Both the position numbers and the translations under genes were made by a program. The notes beneath the pieces were generated by a model. The model worked only from the letters and a program-made list of their open reading frames with translations. It made no database searches and had not been told where the DNA came from. This document shows positions 44,128 to 52,586 of a stretch of DNA of 64,000 nt, piece after piece. Each line of letters starts with the position of its first letter. Position 1 is the stretch's first letter. The stretch comes from Arthrobacter sp. SDTb3-6 (GTDB lineage: Bacteria > Actinomycetota > Actinomycetes > Actinomycetales > Micrococcaceae), in the NCBI RefSeq assembly GCF_013376095.1, contig NZ_JAAMFN010000021.1, positions 20,253 through 84,252 on the forward strand, in the 5' to 3' direction.

Positions 44128-44631
44128 ATGCAGTCCAATGCCCCGGAACCAGGTTTTAGCGTCTCGTTCACCGACGGCCCTGCCGCGCCCGGACGCCCCT
44201 TTGACCGGCGCCGGCGCAACCGCCACGGCCGGGGGCTGCGCGGGCCCATCATGCTGCCCGGGCTGCCGGGGGCACGGACCCGCAGCGAAAAGTTCGAGGA
44301 CCTGGTGGTGGACTCCGCCGAGCGCCTCCGCGAACTGTGGAGTGCGCAGCTGGCCGGCGTGGAATACCTTGTCGAAGAGGTGCCGGACAACCTGGAGGCG
44401 CTCATTGCCTCGGGCGAGCAGGCCCCGCTGGGCAAATACACCATGGTGACGGAGGCCGGCCATCCGCTGATTGTCATTTACCGCCACCCTGTCGAGGCGC
44501 TCTGCGACTCCCCCGGGCAGGTGCGCGAACTGGTCCACGAGGTCCTCATCGAGCAGGTGGCCGGAGTGCTGAACATTGACCCTGACAGGGTGGATCCGCT
44601 GTTTGGGCGGTTCCGGCGCGGCGGCAGCTGA
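44128..44631 (+). CDS. Metallopeptidase (zincin-like) family protein, HExxH lost
   Basis: 167 aa. After a basic, disordered 35 residues comes a domain resembling the PF06262 zincin-like family: SEKFEDLVVDSAERL, VEYLVEEVPD, PLIVIYRHPVEAL, VRELVHEVLIEQVAGVLNID. The expected HExxH appears as HEVLIEQ, so the second zinc His is absent. It therefore may not be a working protease. Convergent with DUF5719 (3 bp between stops). Confidence 0.82.
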   Translation: MQSNAPEPGFSVSFTDGPAAPGRPFDRRRRNRHGRGLRGPIMLPGLPGARTRSEKFEDLVVDSAERLRELWSAQLAGVEYLVEEVPDNLEALIASGEQAPLGKYTMVTEAGHPLIVIYRHPVEALCDSPGQVRELVHEVLIEQVAGVLNIDPDRVDPLFGRFRRGGS

Positions 44632-44634
44632 CCC

Positions 44635-46434
44635 TCAGTACCCCGTCGAGATCGCCAGGGTGTGCGACTCCGCACCGGTGCCCGCGAACGGCAGCACGGC
44701 AATGTTGGCCGACCCCTTGGTCCCGAGCAGCTGCGTGCCGTAGGCCGGCTCGCCCGCCGCCGAAACCAGCGCGGCCACGGCGTCCTTGCCCAGCAGCGCG
44801 GCGGGATCCACAACCGTCGTGACCCCGGCCCTGAGGTTGATGGTCCTGGCCGAACCCAGCACGCCCGTGGCGGAAACGGGCACCATCGTAATGGTCGCGG
44901 CTCCGGTGGGCGCGGTGAAGGCAAAGCTGGAAGCCACTCCCCCGGGCAGCGTGGCCAGGTGGTTGACACCCAGCCTGCTGCCGGACGGCGCAAGGGCAAG
45001 GTCGACGGCGCTGCCCGGCTTTGTCGAATTGGCCAGCCGGACGCCGGCCACCACGGCGGAATCGGACGTCACGCTCAGCGAGTAGGTGCCCTGCGGCAGC
45101 CCGGCCAGCGGCAGCGAACTGACCTTTCCGGCCGGGGCCGTGAACACGCCGCCGCCGGGGAGTGCCGCCTGGCCGGACGGCCCGTACGCCTTGACCGCAA
45201 CCACGGCGTCCGTGGCACCCGGAACCGTGACCTGCAAGGTTGTGGAGGCGTCCGAATAGCCGTCCTGGGCGCTGATCTTGGCGGCGGCGGCCGGGTCCTG
45301 CACCTGCACGCCCGGGATTACGGTGCTCGCCGCGGGCCCCTCGACCGGTTGCAGGAAATCCACGCCGCCGGGGGTCAGCCCGCGCAGCACCGACTGCTGG
45401 ATGGTGCCGCTGACGGCTCCCCCTACGCTCCTGACGTGCACCGACAGCTGCTGCTGGTCAGGCGCCAGGCCGGACAACACCACGGACTGCACGGCACCCG
45501 GAGCAATCACCAGCGACTTGCCGCCCGGCGCCTGGATGGGGCCGGAGGCACCAAACAGGTCCAGCGACACGGTTGCCGAGCTCTGGGTGGAGTTGGCCAG
45601 CGTCAAAACAGCCGTGCGGCCCACGGTGGTGCTCGCACCGGTCAGCCAAAAATCGTTCGACGGCGTCTGGCACGTCGCCGCGGCAAGCCCCCGGAGGTCG
45701 CCGTCGGCAGCCGTCACCACCACCGAGCCAGCACTGCGCGCACGCTGCCCGGCGAAGGGCAGCGCCTTGAGCACCGAGGGTGTGCCCATCGCTTCATCCC
45801 GTACGACGGCGGCCTTCGCCTTCGCCTCTCCCGTCAGGGGCGCCAGCGTGGCTGGGGCGGAGGCGCCTGGGGACGCCGGTGGCGCCGTGGGCGTGGGCGA
45901 AACGCTGAACAGCTCCTTCGCGTTCGATCCCAGGGAGGACACCGAAGTGCCAGGGACAACGCCGTTGGCATCGCTCAGCGCCAGTGCGTTGAGCACCGTC
46001 TTGGTGGACGAGGAGTTGGGCGAAAATTGCGGGTCCGTCCCTGCCGCGGACCCGGAGAGCAGCTGCGTGGGGCCGGGGCAGTTGGCCAGCGTGACGCCGA
46101 CGGGCAGCACCTCGGTGCGGGGTTTGACGGTGGCCGTGGCGTCGAAGCCCGGCAGGGCACTGCCGGCAGCCACGGCAACCACGGCGAGGGCCGCCGTCGT
46201 CGATCCGGCCAGGACGGCAGGCCAGCGGCGGGCACGCGGGCGGACCTTCCGGCGCGGCGCCCGGCCAGGCTTCGCCGCGCTGGCGGCTTGTTCCGGCGCG
46301 GCGGCTGGCTTCGCGCGCTTTGAGGCCTTCGCAGGCTTTCCCTGCCCGGCGGCGGCAATTGCGGGAGCGTCACCCGAAACCACCCCCGATTGCGCGGAAG
46401 CGTTGCCGTCCTTGTTCTTCTGGTCCTCAGACAC
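44635..46434 (-). CDS. DUF5719 exported protein
   Basis: 599 aa. A basic, A/K/P-rich cytoplasmic stretch (1-70), one membrane segment (about 71-93) and a long extracytoplasmic region of repeated beta-sandwich type strands. It has a single Cys pair region (ANCPGPTQ, ATCQTP). GTG at 46434 overlaps the glycosyltransferase end by 8 bp, so both are made from one mRNA. The pair is conserved near whiB in actinobacteria; a wall or glycan role is inferred only from context. Confidence 0.85.
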   Translation of the reverse strand: MSEDQKNKDGNASAQSGVVSGDAPAIAAAGQGKPAKASKRAKPAAAPEQAASAAKPGRAPRRKVRPRARRWPAVLAGSTTAALAVVAVAAGSALPGFDATATVKPRTEVLPVGVTLANCPGPTQLLSGSAAGTDPQFSPNSSSTKTVLNALALSDANGVVPGTSVSSLGSNAKELFSVSPTPTAPPASPGASAPATLAPLTGEAKAKAAVVRDEAMGTPSVLKALPFAGQRARSAGSVVVTAADGDLRGLAAATCQTPSNDFWLTGASTTVGRTAVLTLANSTQSSATVSLDLFGASGPIQAPGGKSLVIAPGAVQSVVLSGLAPDQQQLSVHVRSVGGAVSGTIQQSVLRGLTPGGVDFLQPVEGPAASTVIPGVQVQDPAAAAKISAQDGYSDASTTLQVTVPGATDAVVAVKAYGPSGQAALPGGGVFTAPAGKVSSLPLAGLPQGTYSLSVTSDSAVVAGVRLANSTKPGSAVDLALAPSGSRLGVNHLATLPGGVASSFAFTAPTGAATITMVPVSATGVLGSARTINLRAGVTTVVDPAALLGKDAVAALVSAAGEPAYGTQLLGTKGSANIAVLPFAGTGAESHTLAISTGY

Positions 46435-49400
46435 CTCTACCTACCTTGTGCAATGATGCCTCGTCGCGGTATGCGCCGGCCCGGCCGCGGCGTGCGCGCA
46501 CCGGGATGGCCAGCAGCAGGGTCAGCCCCAGCAGCACGACCTGCACCAGGCCCAACACGGCCGCCCAGGGCTCGACGTAGCGAATGTGAAGTTTTCCGCC
46601 GGCGGCCGGCAGCTCAAATGCCTGCGACCAGCCGTCCTGCACGGCCTTCAGGTCCTTGCCGTCGAGCTGCGCCTGCCAGCCTTGGTCGAACCGTTCGGCG
46701 AGGACCACGCGGCGCCCGGCAGTCCCGGCCGGCACGGTCGTGTCCACGCCCGTGCCGTTGGAGGCCACCGGCGCCACGGCGGCGCCCTGGGCATCCACCA
46801 GCCGGACACGGTTCACCACGTCGGTGGCGCCGGTCTTCTGGTACGTGGGCTGCACGCGCCACAGCCAGCCGGACTCCGTGGGGCCCACGGTGTCCAGGCC
46901 GGGCACGGCCTCAAGCTCGCCGGCCACCAGCTCGGCGGCCGTGTCCCCCTTTTGCAGGACCACAAAGCCCACGCCGAGCTGCAGGAATTCGGGCCGGGGG
47001 TCCACGCCGGACTTGGCCATCAGCGCCGCCACGGTGGTGCGCAGCATGGCCGTGGCCGCATCCGGGTCACGCACCGCTTCCGCCCCGGGCGCACCCGTAA
47101 TGTCCGCGGCCGCGGCAATGGTGGACAAGGAATCCAGCGTGGTGCCCGACCCCTGCATCAGCGTGGCCTGCACCCCGCCGGCGGGAAGCACGCGCAGCAC
47201 CAGGGTGCGGCTGGCCTCCGGTCCCGTGCCGCGGTCGGCCGCGGTGGCCGGAATGGAGCCGTTGTCCAACGGCGCCACCAGCGACGCCCCCGCCAGTCCG
47301 GGCGTGTTGCCGTTCAGGCTGTTGACCGTCCACAGGCCCAGGCTGGCGATGGGCGCCGCCACCAACACCACAGACAGCACGACGGCGGTGGTCCGGCTCC
47401 CGCCATGGGCCGACCCGCCGCTGTTGGCCCGGCCCGCAACGGTTCCGCCGCTTTCGGCCGGGTCGAAGGCGCGGCGGTGGACGGCGTCGAACCCCAGGAG
47501 CGCGGCGCCCAGGAGCGCGAACAGCGCCACGGAAACGGCCGGGCCGTTGAACGGGGTGGCCAGGGTGCTGCCGTCCAGGGAGACGGCCACCAGCCTCGTG
47601 GCGTAGGCGGTGGCCAGGGCCAGCAGGGCCACGAGCCACAGGGTGCGGACAGTGCCCGCGCGGCGCAGCGGCGCCAGCAGGGCGATGAACGCCGCCACCA
47701 CCACGGGCGCACCGACCAGCAGCACGGCCGCCCACGTCCAGACGTCCCCGCCGGCGGCAGCGGTGCCGCCAAACAGCTTCGCCAGCGGGGCCACGGCGTT
47801 GGGGAAACCAAGCAGCTGCTCCCAGGCCGGGCCGGGGTGGCCGGCCAGCGGCACGCCCGGATCGCCCAGCAGCGCCCGCAGATTGGACCTGGCGGACCAG
47901 GCGAAGGGCAGGAACAACGCGATGGGCGGCACCAGCGACCACCACATCGTCTTGCCGCGGCGGCCCAGCAACACGGAACAGATCAGCACCACCACAATGG
48001 CCGACGCGAACAGGCTCGGGGCTGCGGCCGTGACGGCGGCAAGGGCCAGGCCGGCGGCTGCGGCGGCCGTCCATGAAGGGGTGCGGTCCACGCCGGGCCG
48101 GCCCAGCTTCACCGTCAGGGGCCGGCGGAGCGTGGCAGCGGCGTCCGGTGCCGCGCCGGAGGTGGCCGGCTGCACGGCACCCCTGGCCTGGTCCGTGCGA
48201 CCACCGGCCAGCGGCTCGGTGGTGCCGCCGGCACCGACGGCACCGCCGGCGGCCCGGACCAGGCCCAGCACCACCAGCGGGATCAGCACATGCGCCAGCA
48301 GGGCTCCCAGCCGGCCCTGGCCCATCGCGACCTGGAGCACTGGCGCCCCGGCCCAGACCAGCCCGGCGACCAGGCGCGGCCAGCGGTGGCGGGAGAACGC
48401 CCCGGCGGCCAGCCAGCCGGTGAAGGCGGAGAGCGGGATGGCCAGCAGCACCAGCCACAGCACGGCGGCGGAGCCGTTGCCAAAGCCGACGACACCAAGG
48501 ATCCACAGCACAAAGTCAAACGGGTCGCCGCGGCCCGGCAGGCCCGAGCCCAGGGAAACCCACCAGTCCGTGGCGTGCTGCCAGATGGCGCCCAGCTGCG
48601 TGGACACCGGCAGCAGCCCGCCACCGGTCAGGGCGGAGGCCCCGATCAGGCGGCCCAGGACGACCAGCGAGAGCACCGCCAGCAACAGCACCAGCCCAAC
48701 GGCACTGACAAGGGGCGCCGTGCGGCCGGTTGCCAGGGGCGTGACCGCCTCGTGGTGGATGTCGCCGGTGGGTTCGAGGATCGACGGCGCAGCCTGGGCG
48801 GGCCCGGCCGCCTCCTCGTCGGGTCCCACCGCTTCACGCAGGGACTTCAGCTGGTTGCGGGCCTCGGCCGACGTGGCCGTCAGGCCCTTGTGCGCAGACC
48901 GTGACTGCACCCGGCTGCGGCCCAGCGCGCGGCGGCCGCGGGCCAGGGCCAGCGGGTGGAACAGGCCGGCAAAGGTGGCGGCGAACATCTGTACCGCGTG
49001 TCCCGGCGCCTTGAGCAGGAAGCCGGCGAAAAGCCAGTACACGGCCGAGAGCACGGCACCGGCCGCCAGGAACGGCAGCTGCCACAGCGGGGCGTGCTTG
49101 AGGCGGGTAAAAATTGCGGCCTTGCGAGCGGCAACGGGCGATCCCAACGGGTGGTCGCGGTCCACCACATGGAAAACCTTCGCCCCGGGCACCACCAGCA
49201 CGCGGTGCCCGGCCAGGCGGACCCGGGCACAAAAGTCAAGGTCGTCGCCCGGGCCGGGGATGGCCGGGTCAAAGCCTCCGAGCTTCTCCCAGACGTCGCG
49301 GCGCACCAGCATGCCGGCGGCGTTCACGGCGAAGAAGTCGGTGCGGCCGTCGTACTGGCCCTGGTCCAGCTCGTCAAGGTTCACCAGGGCGAAGCGGTCA

Positions 49401-49981
49401 AACCACTTGTTGGCCTTCAGCCCGACGTCGACCAGCTTGCGCGGCTGGTCCCAGTCGAGCTGCTTGCACCCGGCCACCGTGGCGGTGGTGGAGCGTTCGA
49501 CGGCGTCCAGCAGCCGTTCCAGCGCGTCCGGGGCCGGGGCGGCGTCGTCCTGCAGCAGCCAAATCCATTCATACCTCGACGCCGTCAAGGTGGCCGGGTC
49601 CGGATCGGCGGCCACCAGCGCGGGAGCGGCAGAGTCCGCCACGGCGGCACGGGAGGTGCCGGCGGAGGGGGCTCCGGCGTCGTGCAGGGAAGGGGTGGAA
49701 GGCGGTCCGGCAGGGACGGGGGCACCGGCGCCGACGGGGACCACGGCCTGCCCGGTACGCATCCTTTGGTAGTCCAGCACGGCCTTGACGGCGGCGCCGT
49801 AGCCGCCCCGCCGGCCGTCGAAGTTGATGACGCTGCCTTCGCCCAGCTCCCGGCGCAGCAGTTCCCCGGAATTGTCCGTGGAGCCCACGTCGGCGGCCAG
49901 GACGGAGGTGGCCTGGCGCGTTTGGGCCGCCAGGGCGCTTAAGACCGTGGGAAGGTAGGCACCGCCGTTGTGGGCAACCAA
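46427..49981 (-). CDS. Giant membrane glycosyltransferase, GT2 N-domain
   Basis: 1184 aa as listed. An N-terminal GT-A domain (VAHNGGAYLPTVLSALAAQT, DVGSTDNSGE, the DDAAP/DxD region near WLLQDDAAPAPDALERL, and PGPGDDLDFCARVRLAGH) is followed by about twelve membrane helices and a C-terminal extracytoplasmic domain. Only TTG at 49981 is a usual start codon between the whiB stop and the domain. It would cut the first beta strand (VKVTAVLVAHNGG). GTA at 49999-49997 stands where relatives have a GTG start. The gene is co-directional with whiB, and overlaps DUF5719 downstream. Confidence 0.85.
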   Translation of the reverse strand: MVAHNGGAYLPTVLSALAAQTRQATSVLAADVGSTDNSGELLRRELGEGSVINFDGRRGGYGAAVKAVLDYQRMRTGQAVVPVGAGAPVPAGPPSTPSLHDAGAPSAGTSRAAVADSAAPALVAADPDPATLTASRYEWIWLLQDDAAPAPDALERLLDAVERSTTATVAGCKQLDWDQPRKLVDVGLKANKWFDRFALVNLDELDQGQYDGRTDFFAVNAAGMLVRRDVWEKLGGFDPAIPGPGDDLDFCARVRLAGHRVLVVPGAKVFHVVDRDHPLGSPVAARKAAIFTRLKHAPLWQLPFLAAGAVLSAVYWLFAGFLLKAPGHAVQMFAATFAGLFHPLALARGRRALGRSRVQSRSAHKGLTATSAEARNQLKSLREAVGPDEEAAGPAQAAPSILEPTGDIHHEAVTPLATGRTAPLVSAVGLVLLLAVLSLVVLGRLIGASALTGGGLLPVSTQLGAIWQHATDWWVSLGSGLPGRGDPFDFVLWILGVVGFGNGSAAVLWLVLLAIPLSAFTGWLAAGAFSRHRWPRLVAGLVWAGAPVLQVAMGQGRLGALLAHVLIPLVVLGLVRAAGGAVGAGGTTEPLAGGRTDQARGAVQPATSGAAPDAAATLRRPLTVKLGRPGVDRTPSWTAAAAAGLALAAVTAAAPSLFASAIVVVLICSVLLGRRGKTMWWSLVPPIALFLPFAWSARSNLRALLGDPGVPLAGHPGPAWEQLLGFPNAVAPLAKLFGGTAAAGGDVWTWAAVLLVGAPVVVAAFIALLAPLRRAGTVRTLWLVALLALATAYATRLVAVSLDGSTLATPFNGPAVSVALFALLGAALLGFDAVHRRAFDPAESGGTVAGRANSGGSAHGGSRTTAVVLSVVLVAAPIASLGLWTVNSLNGNTPGLAGASLVAPLDNGSIPATAADRGTGPEASRTLVLRVLPAGGVQATLMQGSGTTLDSLSTIAAAADITGAPGAEAVRDPDAATAMLRTTVAALMAKSGVDPRPEFLQLGVGFVVLQKGDTAAELVAGELEAVPGLDTVGPTESGWLWRVQPTYQKTGATDVVNRVRLVDAQGAAVAPVASNGTGVDTTVPAGTAGRRVVLAERFDQGWQAQLDGKDLKAVQDGWSQAFELPAAGGKLHIRYVEPWAAVLGLVQVVLLGLTLLLAIPVRARRGRAGAYRDEASLHKVGRGV

Positions 49982-50010
49982 AACGGCAGTGACTTTTACT
50001 GCTTCAAGAA

Positions 50011-50535
50011 TTAGACCGCTCGCTTCCGCAGCCGCCGGCGTTCACGCTCGGACAGGCCGCCCCAGATTCCAAACCGCTCGTCATTGGCGAGAGCGTATTC
50101 CAGACACTGTGCCTTGACGTTGCAGGCGCCGCACACCTTTTTGGCGTCGCGGGTTGAGCCGCCCTTCTCCGGGAAAAATGCCTCCGGATCTGTCTGTGCA
50201 CACAACGCGTCCGTCTGCCAGCCTAGTTCACCTTCGCCGCTGAAGTCGTCAAGGCCGGGCCGGAATCCAATCCATACGGGTTCGGCCACGCGGATTTCCC
50301 GTGCCGCAGCACCAGACCCTCCGCTGCCGCTTTCGGATTCATGTGCCCGCAGGAATGCGGTGGCTGCATCCTCGAGGGAGTTGCTGCCGGCTGCCTCGTG
50401 GCCGGCTGCGGCCTGCGGGTCCGCCGGGTCCACAAACCAGTCCGCCGGCACGCCCTTCAACCGGTACTGCGTGGCGGCCTGCGCCTGCACAGATCCGTCA
50501 CGGTCATTCTCTACACTCAGCTGCGCTTGCCCCAT
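50011..50535 (-). CDS. whiB: WhiB family [Fe-S] transcription factor, WhiB2-like
   Basis: 174 aa. The Wbl domain is C-terminal: Cys112, Cys135, Cys138 and Cys144 would bind a [4Fe-4S] cluster (LCAQTDPEAFFPEKGGSTRDAKKVCGACNVKAQC), then GIWGG (156-160) and the basic SERERRRLRKRAV. It matches the WhiB2/WhmD group, essential for septation in mycobacteria. The 105-residue N-terminal extension is unusual; ordinary WhiB2 proteins have roughly 85-130 aa. ATG at 50535 is fixed by AGGAGG 6 nt upstream, so the frame to 50589 is not used. Confidence 0.93.
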   Translation of the reverse strand: MGQAQLSVENDRDGSVQAQAATQYRLKGVPADWFVDPADPQAAAGHEAAGSNSLEDAATAFLRAHESESGSGGSGAAAREIRVAEPVWIGFRPGLDDFSGEGELGWQTDALCAQTDPEAFFPEKGGSTRDAKKVCGACNVKAQCLEYALANDERFGIWGGLSERERRRLRKRAV

Positions 50536-50629
50536 GGTCGTCCTCCTGAATGTTGCCGTCTTGGCTGCCACGGCCGAAGCGTCCGCCATGTGCGGCCCCT
50601 TGCACCTTCGGCAGCGGTTCGTGCGTCTA

Positions 50630-50659
50630 ATTACATCCGTGTAAGTCTCCGTTCGTCAA
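50630..50659 (-). promoter_or_regulatory. whiB promoter with overlapping palindrome
   Basis: TTGACG (50659-50654), 18 nt and TGTAAT (50635-50630) form a good vegetative-type promoter. TTACA-TCCG-TGTAA (50631-50644) overlaps the -10 box and is a perfect short palindrome, a possible operator. Confidence 0.6.
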
Positions 50660-50827
50660 GCGGGAGGGCGATCATATCCAGTTACCTGCACGTACAAGCT
50701 GCGCGCCACGCCCGGGAATTTAACGCCGACACGCGCAGAGGGGCGGGGGTTTTGATCCCCCAACTGGGAATTTCCTGATAATTTCCGCGGAATTCCGCGA
50801 GTTTCGGCGTGTCGGACATGACAGCCA

Positions 50828-50865
50828 TGTGACGCATTTCACGCTGCAGTTTGCTTTTGTACAAT
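50828..50865 (+). promoter_or_regulatory. CRP/GlxR-like site and promoter upstream of the TIGR03089 gene
   Basis: TGTGA-N6-TCACG (50828-50843) is one mismatch from the CRP/GlxR consensus TGTGA-N6-TCACA. A TACAAT -10 box lies at 50860-50865; the site would overlap the -35 region. Confidence 0.45.
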
Positions 50866-51023
50866 CGGCGGACTAAAAGGGCGGGAATGTGGCCGCGGGA
50901 GCGGCGAGGCCAAAGCGATGCGGCCGGCCGGCGCCGGGCCGGGGCCGGTCCGCGGCCGGTCCCCAGGCCGGTCCGCAGGCAGGCATGGCGCGATTCTCCC
51001 GCCCGCATGGAAAGATCGGTTCC

Positions 51024-51875
51024 ATGGCCCAGATCCCCAGCACCGTCCCCCAGTTCCTGAACGCCCTGCGCACGCTGAACCCCACCGCGCCGCGCCTGAC
51101 CTGGTACGGACCCGATTCCGAACGCGTGGAACTCTCCGGCCGGGTCCTGGACAACTGGGTGGCCAAGACCGCGAACTTCCTGGCTGACGAGCTCGACGCC
51201 GGACCCGGCACCGTGGTGGCCCTGGACCTGCCCGTGCACTGGCGGTCGTTCGTGTGGCTGCTGGCCACCTGGGCCGTGGGCGCAACGGCCGTGGCCGGCG
51301 GCGCGGGCGACGGCGCGGGCGACGGCGACGCCGGGGAAGGCGCCGACGGCGGCAACGTGCCCCTTGGCTTCGGCCGGGCGGACATTGTGGCCACGACGGA
51401 TCCGGTTGCCGCGGCCGCCAGCATTACTGCCGCGCGTGCGGCCCTGACCGCAGAAGGCGGTTCCGGCCCGGCCGGCCCCAACCCGCTGCTGGTGGCGGTG
51501 GCGCTGCCGGCCCTGGCCATGCGCTGGACGGGTGCGCTGCCCGATGGGGCCGTGGACTACTCCGGCGAAGTCAGGGCCCACGCCGACGTCCACTTCCCCG
51601 ACGACGAACCCGCCGGTGACGACCCTGCATGGGAAACGTCCGCCGGCACGGCGACCTTCGCCCAGCTGCTGCCCGCGCCCACTGAGGGCCCAGACGCGAC
51701 CGGGCAGGACGCGACCGGGCCACAGCGGGTGCTGCTGGAGGCGCGGAACGGATGGGACGGCGTCGTCCATGAGGCGCTGGCCACGTGGGCACACGGCGGG
51801 TCCATTGTGTTGCTGGGCCCCTCAGCGGAAGCCACGGACCGCCTGCGCGCCACGGAAAACGTCACCTGCGGCTAA
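51024..51875 (+). CDS. TIGR03089 family protein
   Basis: 283 aa. Looks like a truncated acyl-CoA synthetase/AMP-binding N-domain: LTWYGPDSERVELSGRVLDNWVAKTANFLADEL, then GWDGVVHEALATWAHGGSIVLLG. It lacks the ATP-binding P-loop and the C-terminal subdomain. A low-complexity G/D insertion (about 94-112) is seen. ATG at 51024. The gene is conserved near whiB2/LCP genes in actinobacteria; function unknown. Confidence 0.82.
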   Translation: MAQIPSTVPQFLNALRTLNPTAPRLTWYGPDSERVELSGRVLDNWVAKTANFLADELDAGPGTVVALDLPVHWRSFVWLLATWAVGATAVAGGAGDGAGDGDAGEGADGGNVPLGFGRADIVATTDPVAAAASITAARAALTAEGGSGPAGPNPLLVAVALPALAMRWTGALPDGAVDYSGEVRAHADVHFPDDEPAGDDPAWETSAGTATFAQLLPAPTEGPDATGQDATGPQRVLLEARNGWDGVVHEALATWAHGGSIVLLGPSAEATDRLRATENVTCG

Positions 51876-51884
51876 GGACGGAAA

Positions 51885-52388
51885 TCAGGCGTTGGGCTCG
51901 GTTTCGAGGATCTGGCGGTCGTGCTCAAAGCCGGGCTCGGTGTCCAGTTCCTCGGTGAACACCCAAAAGCGGTAGGCGAAGAAGCGGAAGATGGTGCCCA
52001 GGATCAGGCCCACCACGGAGCCGGCAATGAAGTCGGCGGTAGTGGATTCAAAGCCCAGCACCCAGTGGGAAACATAGACGCACGCCCCGGCGATGGCAAT
52101 GCCGACGAAGTTCATGACTACAAACATGGTGGCTTCGCGCAGCATGTTCGCCTGGCGGCGGTGGCGGAAGGTCCAGTAGCGGTTGGCCACCCAAGAGAAC
52201 ACGGTGGCCACCACGGCGGAGATGATCTTGGCCTTGGTGGGATGCCCGGCCATGGAACCGTTGAGCAGCCAGAGGTAAATGCCTGAATCTATGACAAATG
52301 CCACGCCGCCCACGACGCCGAATTTGGCCACTTCACGCCAAAACAGGCCGAAAAGGCCCCTGATGCGTGCCGTGATTGCCTTGAACAA
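51885..52388 (-). CDS. GtrA-like membrane protein
   Basis: 167 aa, four membrane helices: KFGVVGGVAFVIDSGIYLWLL, KIISAVVATVFSWVANRYWTF, two more, and FFAYRFWVF at the end. GtrA proteins are small flippase-like or accessory parts of polyprenyl-linked sugar export. The start is TTG at 52388 with GGAGG 4 nt upstream; the ORF further upstream has no homology. Divergent from purK. Confidence 0.88.
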   Translation of the reverse strand: MFKAITARIRGLFGLFWREVAKFGVVGGVAFVIDSGIYLWLLNGSMAGHPTKAKIISAVVATVFSWVANRYWTFRHRRQANMLREATMFVVMNFVGIAIAGACVYVSHWVLGFESTTADFIAGSVVGLILGTIFRFFAYRFWVFTEELDTEPGFEHDRQILETEPNA

Positions 52389-52574
52389 TGGTCCTCCGTG
52401 GTGCGTGTGGCGCTGCGAATTGGCGCAATAACCCGAGGGAATGCCCCCCGTCAGCTTAAATTCTACGGCGCGCCGCACGCCCGGCCCACGCAAAACAGCC
52501 CCCGGAAAGCTGGCAGAATGCCGGGAACCGGCCTCCGCGAAAACGCAAAAGCAGGAATCGCCACGCACCTTCGG

Positions 52575-52586
52575 TACTCTGGGACC
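52575..52586 (+). promoter_or_regulatory. Candidate leaderless promoter of purK
   Basis: TACTCT (52575-52580), 6 nt, GTG 52587. Confidence 0.5.

Noticed and set aside
50536..50589. Upstream in-frame codons of whiB
   Set aside because: AGGAGG lies 6 nt before the ATG at 50535, which decides the start.
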